From: an uncultured Bacteroidales bacterium
GTDB taxonomy: Bacteria > Bacteroidota > Bacteroidia > Bacteroidales > UBA932
NCBI GenBank assembly: GCA_944322715.1
Contig: CALUPT010000013.1
Span: forward strand, 1 to 64,000
DNA length: 64,000 nucleotides
Direction: 5' to 3'
The notes beneath the pieces were generated by a model. That model worked only from the letters and a program-made list of their open reading frames with translations. It was not told the DNA's origin and did no database searches. Every line of letters begins with the position of its first letter. Within the stretch, counting starts at the first letter, position 1. This document shows, piece by piece, positions 16,156-24,512 of the stretch. Both the position numbers and the translations under genes were made by a program.

Positions 16156-17151
16156 ATGGACTTTTTGACAAATGAAAAACTGACGATAGTGGGTGCTGCC
16201 GGCATGATCGGCTCAAACATGGCACAGACCGCTATGATGATGAGACTTACTCCGAACCTCTGTCTGTATGACCCTTATGCAAAGGGGCTGGAAGGGGTTG
16301 CTGAGGAAATGTATCATTGTGCATTCGATGGTGCCGCCATTACCTACACTACGGATGTCAAGGAGGCATACAAAGACGCGAAATATATCATTTCGTCTGG
16401 TGGAGCTCCTCGTAAACAGGGAATGACCAGGGAGGACCTGCTCAAAGGCAACTGCGAGATTGCCGAGCAGCTCGGCAAGGACATCAAGGCATACTGCCCG
16501 GATGTGAAGCATGTCGTGATAATCTTCAACCCTGCCGACCTGACCGGTCTCGTGACCCTTCTCCATTCAGGTCTCAAGCCATCCCAGGTCACTACACTCG
16601 CAGCCCTCGACTCCACAAGGCTCCAGAGCGCACTTGCAAAAGAGTTCGGCGTGCAGCAGTGCAAGGTGAAGAACTGCCACACTTACGGAGGCCACGGCGA
16701 GCAGATGGCCGTGTTCGCATCCAAGGTGACAGTGGATGGCAAGCCGTTCTCCGAGCTGCTCGGAAGCAGGCTTCCGCTTACAAGATGGGAGGAGATCAAG
16801 CAGGATGTTATCCAGGGAGGAAAGAAGATCATCGAGCTGCGCGGCCGTTCATCATTCCAGAGCCCTGCATACGTCTCGGTGGAAATGATCGCTGCCGCAA
16901 TGGGAGGCAAGAAGTTCGAGTGGCCTGCAGGCTGCTATGTCAACACTGACAAGTACAGGAATGTGATGATGGCGATGCCGACCGTGATAGATGCCACAGG
17001 TGTACATTACGGTAATGTAGAAGGGACAGAGGAAGAGATGGCTGCCCTTGATGCTTCCTATCAGCATCTCTGCAAGATGAGGGATGAGATAATAGAGCTC
17101 AATATTATCCCTCCTGTATCCGAATGGAAGACAGTCAATCCTAATCTGTAG
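16156..17151 (+). CDS. mdh: Malate dehydrogenase
   Basis: This 331-residue NAD-dependent enzyme interconverts malate and oxaloacetate. In Bacteroidales it serves the reductive branch that makes succinate and propionate. The Rossmann motif is GAAGMIGSNMA near residue 12, the active-site histidine lies in CHTYGGHGEQMAVF, and substrate-binding arginines are visible (GGAPRKQGMTREDLLKGN). The start at MDFLTNEKLT (16156) is chosen because the longer frame begins upstream of the predicted transcription start. A strong terminator follows, so the gene is monocistronic. Confidence 0.95.
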   Translation: MDFLTNEKLTIVGAAGMIGSNMAQTAMMMRLTPNLCLYDPYAKGLEGVAEEMYHCAFDGAAITYTTDVKEAYKDAKYIISSGGAPRKQGMTREDLLKGNCEIAEQLGKDIKAYCPDVKHVVIIFNPADLTGLVTLLHSGLKPSQVTTLAALDSTRLQSALAKEFGVQQCKVKNCHTYGGHGEQMAVFASKVTVDGKPFSELLGSRLPLTRWEEIKQDVIQGGKKIIELRGRSSFQSPAYVSVEMIAAAMGGKKFEWPAGCYVNTDKYRNVMMAMPTVIDATGVHYGNVEGTEEEMAALDASYQHLCKMRDEIIELNIIPPVSEWKTVNPNL

Positions 17152-17171
17152 GATTCATACGGAACATTGCA

Positions 17172-17208
17172 AGAGGGCGGGTCTGACTTTTGACCCGCCC
17201 TCTTTTTA
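17172..17208 (+). terminator. Rho-independent terminator of mdh
   Basis: AGAGGGCGGGTC (17172-17183) pairs perfectly with GACCCGCCCTCT (17192-17203) over an 8-nt loop, followed by a T run. It starts 20 nt after the mdh stop. Confidence 0.93.
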
Positions 17209-17318
17209 TTCGTACTCCTTGGAGTCCGGTTCCAAATATTCAATTCTCAAAGAGGAAAAATTCCTTTTGACCCGCTCTCTTGTCATCTTGGATATTCCCC
17301 GTCTTCCTTCGTCTTCCT

Positions 17319-17345
17319 GTCATCCTGAGCGAAGCGAAGGATCTG
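17319..17345 (+). repeat. REP-like dispersed repeat
   Basis: One copy of a repeat with the core CCTGAGCGAAGCGAAGG, preceded by GTCAT and followed by ATCTG. Related copies lie at 19231-19380, 33641-33745 and 40193-40290. The surrounding intergenic stretch 17209-17395 also repeats part of the mdh terminator arm (TTGACCCGCTCTC near 17268) and holds no gene. Confidence 0.8.
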
Positions 17346-17395
17346 CTGCAGTACAGCCTCCTGTCGCCGGCAAATCGGACCGTAATGATGCTGCA

Positions 17396-18304
17396 TCAGT
17401 CGGCGAATCTGTCGAACATGGTGGTGGACAGGTACTTCTCGGCCCGGTCCGGAAGCAGGACCACGATATTCCCGGAAGGAATCCGTGCCGCCGTGCGCAC
17501 GGCGGCCAGCATTGCCGCCCCGCTGCTCATTCCGGCAAAGATACCCTCTTTTGCAATGATCTGCCTTGCCATTTCTATCGCTTCTTCGCTCTCCACAAGT
17601 TCCTGGATATCGATTTTGGATGGGTCATAGATTCCGGGGACAATCGCTTCTTCCATGTTTTTGAGCCCCTGTATGTAGTGCCCTTTCGTCGGCTGGGCGC
17701 ATACCACCTTTATGGATGGCTTCATGGCCTTCAGGAACCGCGACAGCCCCATCAGGGTCCCTGATGTCCCCAAGGCGCAGACCAGATAGCCTATCTTCCC
17801 GCTTGTCTGCTGCCAGATCTCCAGAGCCGTGCTCTCGTAGTGGGCAAGGTAGTTGGCGGCATTGGAGAACTGGTCCGGCATGAAATATTTTCCCGGATTT
17901 TCCGCAACGAGTCTTCTTGCAAGCCTGATGGCGCCATCCGTCCCTTCTGCAGCCGGAGTGAGAATCACCTTGCCTCCGTAGGCCCTGATTATCTTTCTCC
18001 TTTCGATTGACACGGCCTCGCTCATCACGATTTCCACCGGGTAGCCCTTGACGATGCCGACTATGGCCAGCCCGATACCGGTATTTCCGGATGTGGCTTC
18101 GATGATGGTCTGTCCCTTGCGTAGACGTCCGTCCCTCTCTGCCTCATCTATCATCTTGACGGCAATCCTGTCCTTGATGCTTCCTGTGGGGTTGAACCCT
18201 TCCACTTTTGCGAAGATGTTCACTGCCGGATTCGGGGAGAGCCTGTTGATTCTGACCATCGGTGTCATGCCGATGGTTTCGAGGATGTTTTCTTTGATGT
18301 TCAT
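17396..18304 (-). CDS. cysK: Cysteine synthase family protein (O-acetylserine sulfhydrylase)
   Basis: This 302-residue PLP enzyme of fold type II makes cysteine from O-acetylserine and sulfide. Lys in PTGSIKDRIA is the PLP-binding lysine, SGNTGIGLA binds substrate carboxylate, and GTSGTLMG binds the cofactor phosphate. The ATG at 18304 (MNIKENILETIG) is typical of the family and lies just after a hairpin and a TATATTTG promoter. CysK and CysM cannot be separated with certainty from sequence alone. Upstream on the same strand is a TSUP anion transporter, a plausible sulfur-handling partner. Confidence 0.9.
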   Translation of the reverse strand: MNIKENILETIGMTPMVRINRLSPNPAVNIFAKVEGFNPTGSIKDRIAVKMIDEAERDGRLRKGQTIIEATSGNTGIGLAIVGIVKGYPVEIVMSEAVSIERRKIIRAYGGKVILTPAAEGTDGAIRLARRLVAENPGKYFMPDQFSNAANYLAHYESTALEIWQQTSGKIGYLVCALGTSGTLMGLSRFLKAMKPSIKVVCAQPTKGHYIQGLKNMEEAIVPGIYDPSKIDIQELVESEEAIEMARQIIAKEGIFAGMSSGAAMLAAVRTAARIPSGNIVVLLPDRAEKYLSTTMFDRFAD

Positions 18305-18326
18305 TTGTCTAATGTCAAGTCGTCGT

Positions 18327-18352
18327 GTTCCGGCCGTTACCTCGGCCGGAAC
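18327..18352 (-). promoter_or_regulatory. Perfect 10-bp dyad at the cysK transcription start
   Basis: GTTCCGGCCG (18327-18336) and CGGCCGGAAC (18343-18352) form a perfect inverted repeat with a 6-nt loop. It begins 2 nt beyond the -7 element, about where transcription should start. It could be a repressor operator or a 5' stabilising hairpin. It is not followed by a T run, so it is not a simple terminator. Confidence 0.6.
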
Positions 18353-18354
18353 AG

Positions 18355-18362
18355 CAAATATA
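18355..18362 (-). promoter_or_regulatory. -7 promoter element for cysK
   Basis: TATATTTG on the minus strand, about 50 nt before the cysK ATG. It indicates that cysK can be transcribed independently of the upstream transporter gene, which ends at 18403. Confidence 0.6.
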
Positions 18363-18402
18363 GGAAACAGTTTTGAAATATTCATATTTTCCTGCAAACC
18401 AT

Positions 18403-19119
18403 TCACACCGACAGGAACAGCCAGACGGAACAGATGACCATCACTGCCGCAACGATACGGCGGTAGATACTGCGTTTGATCGATTGTATCCGTTTCATCG
18501 CGATATAGTTGCCGATCACCATGGCCACACCGAGGTACAGGCCCTCCACTATCACTTGCATCCCCATGAGTCCGAATTCTCCGTACATCAGCATCTGGAT
18601 TATGTGCATTACAACCGCCGCTGCGGCTTCACTTGCTATATACGCGACAGGGGAGAGACCGAGTGTGAGGAATACGGCACTGCTGACCGGTCCGGAAAGA
18701 CACAGCAGCCCGTTTATGATTCCCGATATTCCTCCGCCGGCAAGCATGGTCCAGCGGGATCTCGGCAGCCTGAATTTTTCCGATATGTCGAGCAGGGCAA
18801 ATATGCAGAGCAGGACGCACAGTATCCGTGTCATGAGTTCTTTCGGCACAATCACGAATCCGTATGACCCTACTGCCGTCAGGGGAGCGGCCAGAATGAG
18901 GAAGAAACCGACTTTCCTCCATCTTATGGAGCGGAAACCCGCTCCGACCCTGAAAATATTGCTCAGAAGCTGTGCGACGGTGGCCATTGGCACTGCCACC
19001 TCAATGCCATAGAAGGATGTGATGGCCGGAAGCAGAATCATGCTGCCTCCGAATCCTACTGTTCCGGAAAGCAGGCCGGCAGCCAGTCCTGCGACAATCA
19101 GAATGGTGGTTTCCAGCAT
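18403..19119 (-). CDS. TSUP (TauE/SafE) family membrane transporter
   Basis: About 238 residues, almost wholly hydrophobic, with seven or eight likely TM spans in two repeated halves. The first half opens with AAGLLSGTVGFGGSMILLPA and the second with GGGISGIINGLLCLSGPVSS. This paired G-rich motif defines the TSUP/TauE family, whose members move sulfite, sulfonates or other organic anions. The ATG at 19119 (MLETTILIVAGL) is preferred to one 18 codons upstream because the added residues are polar and not family-like. It lies before cysK, so a sulfur compound is a plausible but unproven substrate. Confidence 0.88.
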   Translation of the reverse strand: MLETTILIVAGLAAGLLSGTVGFGGSMILLPAITSFYGIEVAVPMATVAQLLSNIFRVGAGFRSIRWRKVGFFLILAAPLTAVGSYGFVIVPKELMTRILCVLLCIFALLDISEKFRLPRSRWTMLAGGGISGIINGLLCLSGPVSSAVFLTLGLSPVAYIASEAAAAVVMHIIQMLMYGEFGLMGMQVIVEGLYLGVAMVIGNYIAMKRIQSIKRSIYRRIVAAVMVICSVWLFLSV

Positions 19120-19230
19120 AGGGGCGGCATTCAAGGTCTGTAAGGTGATGTCGGGGTCACGACTGTCCTTCAAGACGGAAAGTTACAAAATAATCCCCAC
19201 ATCTGTATCATTTTTCATCATTCTGTCTCT

Positions 19231-19380
19231 GTCATTCTGAGCGGAAGCGAAGAATCTGATGCTTCCTGCCGTATGTTCGCCCCAGATCCTTCACTCCGCC
19301 TGCAGCTCCGTTCGGGATGACAGGAAGAAGCTGCGCCGTTCAGGATGACAGGAATAAGCGGCTTCGTTCAGGATGACAGA
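19231..19380 (+). repeat. Cluster of REP-like repeats in both orientations
   Basis: A forward copy (GTCATTCTGAGCGGAAGCGA, from 19231) is followed by inverted copies with the cores TTCGGGATGACAGGAA (from 19311), TTCAGGATGACAGGAA (from 19339) and TTCAGGATGACAGAAA (from 19367). The intergenic region 19120-19511 holds this cluster and a terminator but no gene. Confidence 0.8.
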
Positions 19381-19413
19381 AAGAAGCAGCTCCGTTCCCT
19401 TAGTTGACACGCA

Positions 19414-19447
19414 AAAAAGAACCGCCCACATTCGGTGGACGGTTCTG
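19414..19447 (-). terminator. Rho-independent terminator of the leftward glycan-degradation operon
   Basis: AGAACCGCCCAC and GTGGACGGTTCT pair with one mismatch, and on the minus strand six T follow. It lies 65 nt past the stop of the gene at 19512 and closes the five-gene operon. Confidence 0.85.
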
Positions 19448-19511
19448 GTGATAATCACAATCGGTTAGTGTCAGGGTTGGGAATGCTTTTCATCCTTTCC
19501 CAAAGTCCCGA

Positions 19512-21866
19512 TCAGTTGCGCTGGGCACCGTAGCTCGCATAACTGCTTGTCGGCGTGAAAATTCCATTTTTAGTGTCTTTTTCGGCCAATGGATCGGATT
19601 CTGCTTTAGTGACGATGTTAGGATCCGGAATGACGGTAGATGGAGTGCCACCGGTCAATGCAATGGTCCAGTTGCCGGTCAGACCGAAAGCAATGTTGTC
19701 GGTACAGTCTATCACATCAGCTGACTGTGAATCAGAGAATGTTCCGAAGCAGTATGAACTTTGACTGCCGCTGGTCTGGGTCGAATAGAAAATATTCTTG
19801 TTTATTTTCATTGACCCTACCTGATAGAATCTGATATATCCGTTTGAGCTCGGCACATTGTAGAATGTATTGTTGCATATGGAAACAGCAGCATTCCAGT
19901 TGCTGCCAGCCTGTGCTGTATTTTGGTTGTAGTTGAATACCTGGCATACAGACTGTCCGCTGGCATTGCCTGCTGATGCGTATACGATGTTGTTGTCAAA
20001 TGTAATTTCATTGATCGCATCAAGTGCTGTACATGCTCCGAAATTGATAAGTTGCGTAGAACCTGAATTTGTCAATTCTATAGTTGAATTGACAATCTTT
20101 ATGCTCTGGATAGCATTCCCGGCTTTAGCAGTTGCGATTGCAAAAATAGGGTTTTGCATTCCGGTAAATTTACAGCTGTCAAAATGCAGGGCCGCGTAAT
20201 TCTCTGTACAGTTGGCGTTGTTGGTCATATAGGTCGTAGTTGTCGACCTGTCGATTGTTATATTCTTCATCACAAGCTTTCCTGCACGGAGTTCGAAATA
20301 TCTGGCGGTAGGATCAAGAGTTACCGGAGCATCCTCCTTGTTGCTTATGAGGATAATATTTCCTGTCGCCTGAATATTTGATGTGAATGTAAATTTATGT
20401 GTCCCGTCAGATTCAAGGAAAAGGATGACATTTCCTGTCTCCTGGTGGATGTAAGGTTTGATATCGATGTCTGCTTCAGTTGCCTGCAGCAGCTCTACCG
20501 TCGCATCAGGGAAATTGCCAGAATTGTATTCGACACCAGCGATAGTGATGCTTGCTCCTGCCTGCCACATGTCGTAGTATGAGCCGTATTCAGGGGTTGC
20601 GGATGCGGATGCGATGTCGGAGGCATATGTCGGAACACCTTCGTCAGTTGCGATGGCGAGGACATAGAGCACATACTCTGTACCTACAGTAAGGGCAGAT
20701 CCGTTGGCATCCTTGTCGAGCTTCAGAGGGGTCTCTGTATTGCCCTGGACTTCAGTAGCCCTTGTGTCGAAATCTACAGAAGTCTCAGGTGCCTCTTCGC
20801 TTGCTGCAAGAAGCATGTATTTCCATGATGTCACGTCTGCATTAGGAGTGACAGTGAAATTCACCTCTGTAGCAGTGACAGCACCGGCCTTGACCTCTGC
20901 GGCAGGGATAGCCCCGTCGAACAGTTCCACTTTCATCTTCGCGAAGATCGACCTGTCGCCTGAAACGGCATGTACCACTACATCTGACTGTGAATCTGCG
21001 CTTATTTTCGTTTTTGCTGCAGGTGGGGTCACGGTCAGAACAGCAGGAGAAGTCTCTCCTTCAAGAGTTGCAGACCATCCCTGAGGTACGATGAGGTACA
21101 CATCGTCTATTCCTTTGTAGATCACATTGAATTTTTTGCTGACACCCGGCTGGAAGATTTCAGCTTCAGCGTATGTCACACCCTCTATTTCACAGGCGAA
21201 ATCGGAAACGACAGTGAAAGAATAGCTTTCGCCGTCAGCAAGGACAAGGGTAAGGATTCCGTCTTCTTCATTGTATTGTACATCCCTGAAGAATGTGTCC
21301 CCGTCTTCTCCATCCTGTCCGGGTTGACCGTCTTGACCATCTTTGCCGATAGCCTGGGCAGGAGTGTGGCCGTCTTCAAGATAAACAGTATCGAAGCGCT
21401 GACCTCCATCTGTGCTGACTTCCCAGTATCCCTCGTTAGTCACCCTGAATATCGGTGCGACAGCAGTAGCAAGCACTTTCTCTCCATCCGGAGTGCCGTC
21501 GACCGTGATGTACTGATATTCTCCATCGCCATATTTTACTCTCCAGTATCCGTCTTCGTCAACGGTAATGAGAGGAGTGTCTCCGGTCTTGCCGTTTTCG
21601 ATGGTGTAGACCTCGCTGTCGGACATGGTGATGGAGAATCCGTTTTCTGTCCTTTCAACATTGGTGATGAAGGTGGATTCGTTGAGGAGCCCGTTGATGG
21701 TCGTTATGTTTTCGTTCAGAGACTTTACCTGTGTCTCGAGTGCAGTAATCCTGCTGTCCAGTGAGTCGACTCTTTCTTCGAGTCCGCTGAGATCAGTGCA
21801 GGCAAAAAGCGTCATTCCTCCGAAAAGGAAGGCAGCACATTTGGTTAAATTGAGGAAATTTTTCAT
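19512..21866 (-). CDS. Surface lipoprotein: DUF4988-like coiled coil, collagen-like stretch, beta-helix-like C-terminus
   Basis: The 784-residue protein starts with a lipoprotein signal (FLFGGMTLFAC, lipidated Cys23). A short coiled coil follows (LEERVDSLDSRITALETQV), then DGYWRV and EGYWEVSTDGG units typical of DUF4988-type modules. Near residues 175-190 is a collagen-like GKDGQDGQPGQDGEDGD run. An Ig-like portion follows. The last 300 residues are rich in short Asn/Ile/Val strands (KIVNSTIELTN, EITFDNNIVYA) that suggest a parallel beta-helix. It is the last gene of the leftward operon. A polysaccharide-binding or lyase role is inferred from fold and context only. Confidence 0.75.
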   Translation of the reverse strand: MKNFLNLTKCAAFLFGGMTLFACTDLSGLEERVDSLDSRITALETQVKSLNENITTINGLLNESTFITNVERTENGFSITMSDSEVYTIENGKTGDTPLITVDEDGYWRVKYGDGEYQYITVDGTPDGEKVLATAVAPIFRVTNEGYWEVSTDGGQRFDTVYLEDGHTPAQAIGKDGQDGQPGQDGEDGDTFFRDVQYNEEDGILTLVLADGESYSFTVVSDFACEIEGVTYAEAEIFQPGVSKKFNVIYKGIDDVYLIVPQGWSATLEGETSPAVLTVTPPAAKTKISADSQSDVVVHAVSGDRSIFAKMKVELFDGAIPAAEVKAGAVTATEVNFTVTPNADVTSWKYMLLAASEEAPETSVDFDTRATEVQGNTETPLKLDKDANGSALTVGTEYVLYVLAIATDEGVPTYASDIASASATPEYGSYYDMWQAGASITIAGVEYNSGNFPDATVELLQATEADIDIKPYIHQETGNVILFLESDGTHKFTFTSNIQATGNIILISNKEDAPVTLDPTARYFELRAGKLVMKNITIDRSTTTTYMTNNANCTENYAALHFDSCKFTGMQNPIFAIATAKAGNAIQSIKIVNSTIELTNSGSTQLINFGACTALDAINEITFDNNIVYASAGNASGQSVCQVFNYNQNTAQAGSNWNAAVSICNNTFYNVPSSNGYIRFYQVGSMKINKNIFYSTQTSGSQSSYCFGTFSDSQSADVIDCTDNIAFGLTGNWTIALTGGTPSTVIPDPNIVTKAESDPLAEKDTKNGIFTPTSSYASYGAQRN

Positions 21867-21895
21867 TGAATAATGTTTTAATGTTATGTTATTTT

Positions 21896-24487
21896 CTATT
21901 TCAAGGCAGTGAGCCATCCGGGAACATATCCGAGCCTGTGCTCAAGCTGTGCCTCATACAAAGAGCCCGGAGACACCGGATTCCCGTTGCTTTCAATGTA
22001 TTTTACCTGTTCGGAAGATTCGTCGAACCTGATAGGGTTGCCATGGAATCCGACGATTACAGGAGGCAGTATCTTCCACCACCGGGAACTGGTGTCCCAC
22101 CATATGAACGCATCCATCCCCTCATAGTCGAAATCTGTGATGTTGTTGAAATTCCAGATGACAAGGCCGGACATATGGTTAGGCATCTGCGCATCATCTC
22201 CTCCCTGTCTCCATCTCCTCATGCTTCCTGTACAGCAGTCTATTAAAGTGGCCCGAGGCTGGGTTGCATGAGACTCGAAACAGGAGTCATCTCCCCATGA
22301 GTTCCTCCACAGTACCGCTCCTATGCTCTGTTTGGAGACCCCGACAGCATGGTATTGTCCTGCCCTGTCAAGGAAATTACCTGTCACATCATGACCTTTG
22401 GTGTCCATCGCATATCCGGATGCATTGTCGGTCACGGCTCCTATGAACACCCTGCTCGATGCCTGGGACCTTATTGCGGCATGTCCCCGTGTCCCGTTTA
22501 TTTCGATGTCGTATGCCGACACATTGGCACAGCTCACTATGGAGCATGCTTCGCTGACGCTGGTGAACCTCACCCTTCTCATCCATGAATCTGTCAGCCT
22601 GATCATGTCTACAGGCTTGTATGCCCCATCGTCCTCCCAGCTGAGGTGGTGGTCGAACTTTTCCTTTGCATTGCCTTCGAAAGTGAGGTCTTCTATTCCT
22701 ATGTTTTCATAATGGGGATAGGACCGTATCTCCCAGTTCCATTTTGCCTCCACGGTCTTCATGATGGGCTCGCTGAAGGTGAGCGTGTTGCCGGAAATCC
22801 CTGCGACCCTGTGATATTCCATGACCTGCACCCCGTTGTTCAGGATGTCTGTCATGTAGCTTTGTGCCGAATACGGATAAAGTTCCTGAGCAATCAGTTC
22901 GCTGTCATTGTTCTTGAGCCACAGGCATACCCAGTCGCCGGTCCTGATACCGGCAACCGAAGCCACCTCCACCTCAAAAGAGCCTTCCGTGGCATCCCCT
23001 GTGACATCCGTCAGTTTTTCCGGTTCGCTGTCATGCTTGAATTCCAGCATCGTCGGGGAGCTGTACATGACTTTTTCGTCTTTGGGCAGGTTGGGATCCT
23101 GCATCACCAGGGTGGTCTGGTCCATTCCTGCGCCTTTCAGGACGATATTGCTCCCTCTGACCCTGATTATCTTGCTTGGACTTGCTGCTGACCCGTCATC
23201 TTCATTGTCGGCTTCGCTGTGCAGGATGTATCTTCCGGGAGGGAAGTATATGACTGCATTCACGCCGTTGTTTTTCGGCTTTGCAGTCCTGTATGCGCTC
23301 TTGTCTGTGGTCAGTTCAAAATCACCTGCGGCAGCGGCTACGGCATTCATGAAAGCTTCCCTGTCAGAGATGTCATCAGAGCCGTCAGCCCCATAGTCAG
23401 TCACATCATATACCTTGTATCCCGAAAGGCTTGTGGCATATTCTCCGGGAGAAGTCTCGTATACATCGACCGTGGGGGGCGCTTCCACCCCGTATTTGTA
23501 TCCTGCATAAGAGAAATCAGGCAGGACATTGTCCGCAGACTGGGCTAAAAAATTGTTCCATGCATTACAGGCAGCAGGATCGAATTTTTCGGGGACAAGG
23601 GTGAATGTGAATTTGTATTTCCTGATGTAAGGATCGTCGGACATTATCCAGACTTCCACATTGTGTTTCTCAGGTTCTGTGGAAACGGATGTCGCAGGCG
23701 CTGAAACTATCATCTGTCCTTCTTCAGTGATCCGGACACGCCAGCCTTCCGGGCAAGTGCGGATTGTCGCATCCTTGACATCGGAGGAGAATGAGACCGG
23801 CATGGTGAGTTCCTGTCCAAGGAAAATGGACATGCCTTCAGTATAATCCCCGACAGTCATGGTAAGGGACTGGAATACCTGCAGGGACAGGTTTTTACCT
23901 GTGGCAAGCCCTATTTCGAGCTTTCCGGTCTCCTTGTCATACGAGACTGAGCTGAAGAATGAATTGGTGAATGCCCCCGTGTTGGCGATGACCCTGTTGC
24001 CGTCTGCATCTGTCAGCTCTGTCCACGAGGTCCCGTCCGCACTCATCTCCCACACACCGTCTCCGTTTACTCTCAGCTCGGGGAAAGCAGTGCTTTCAGC
24101 GACATTGTCCGCTCCTTCGACAGGCTGGAAATTCTTCCCTCCGTCCACGGAATATATCCAGTTGCCGTTCTCGTCAACTCCCATTACAGGCGTGATTCCT
24201 GTGCCGTCTTCCGAAATATGAATGTCCAAAGTGCTTCCGTCGCTCATGTCGAGCCGGTAGACAGTCCCGTCGTCATAGGCATTTACATCCATGATAATAA
24301 GACCGCTCTTATAAAGGGCATATACAGTGACGGTATTGTCGTTGACATTGACAACCGTCTCTTCCAGGGCAGCGACCTTGTCTTCGAGTCTCGACAGGTC
24401 GGATTCAAGCTGCGATGTGTCCAAGCAGGATGCGAGACCCAGGCAGGCTGCTGCAAATGCGATTATTGTCTGATATGTCTTTCTCAT
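21896..24487 (-). CDS. Surface lipoprotein with DUF4988-like N-terminus and pectate-lyase-like beta-helix; candidate polysaccharide lyase
   Basis: The 863-residue protein has a lipoprotein signal (FAAACLGLASC, Cys21), a coiled coil (LESDLSRLEDKVAALEETV) and DENGNWIYSVDGGKNFQ modules. Near residue 330 it enters a pectate-lyase-superfamily region: VYDVTDYGADGSDDISDREA, then IYFPPGRYILHSE and RGSNIVLKGAGMDQTTLVMQD. The C-terminal half has further beta-helix rungs and a DUF4955-like end. I recall proteins of this build in Bacteroides glycosaminoglycan loci (for example the PL29 type), so a chondroitin or dermatan sulfate lyase is a reasonable hypothesis. No catalytic residues are assigned. The gene lies 25 nt after the sulfatase gene. 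The ATG at 24487 begins the signal peptide. Confidence 0.75.
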   Translation of the reverse strand: MRKTYQTIIAFAAACLGLASCLDTSQLESDLSRLEDKVAALEETVVNVNDNTVTVYALYKSGLIIMDVNAYDDGTVYRLDMSDGSTLDIHISEDGTGITPVMGVDENGNWIYSVDGGKNFQPVEGADNVAESTAFPELRVNGDGVWEMSADGTSWTELTDADGNRVIANTGAFTNSFFSSVSYDKETGKLEIGLATGKNLSLQVFQSLTMTVGDYTEGMSIFLGQELTMPVSFSSDVKDATIRTCPEGWRVRITEEGQMIVSAPATSVSTEPEKHNVEVWIMSDDPYIRKYKFTFTLVPEKFDPAACNAWNNFLAQSADNVLPDFSYAGYKYGVEAPPTVDVYETSPGEYATSLSGYKVYDVTDYGADGSDDISDREAFMNAVAAAAGDFELTTDKSAYRTAKPKNNGVNAVIYFPPGRYILHSEADNEDDGSAASPSKIIRVRGSNIVLKGAGMDQTTLVMQDPNLPKDEKVMYSSPTMLEFKHDSEPEKLTDVTGDATEGSFEVEVASVAGIRTGDWVCLWLKNNDSELIAQELYPYSAQSYMTDILNNGVQVMEYHRVAGISGNTLTFSEPIMKTVEAKWNWEIRSYPHYENIGIEDLTFEGNAKEKFDHHLSWEDDGAYKPVDMIRLTDSWMRRVRFTSVSEACSIVSCANVSAYDIEINGTRGHAAIRSQASSRVFIGAVTDNASGYAMDTKGHDVTGNFLDRAGQYHAVGVSKQSIGAVLWRNSWGDDSCFESHATQPRATLIDCCTGSMRRWRQGGDDAQMPNHMSGLVIWNFNNITDFDYEGMDAFIWWDTSSRWWKILPPVIVGFHGNPIRFDESSEQVKYIESNGNPVSPGSLYEAQLEHRLGYVPGWLTALK

Positions 24488-24512
24488 GTTTATGTGGTAA
24501 GTTAATAGTTGT

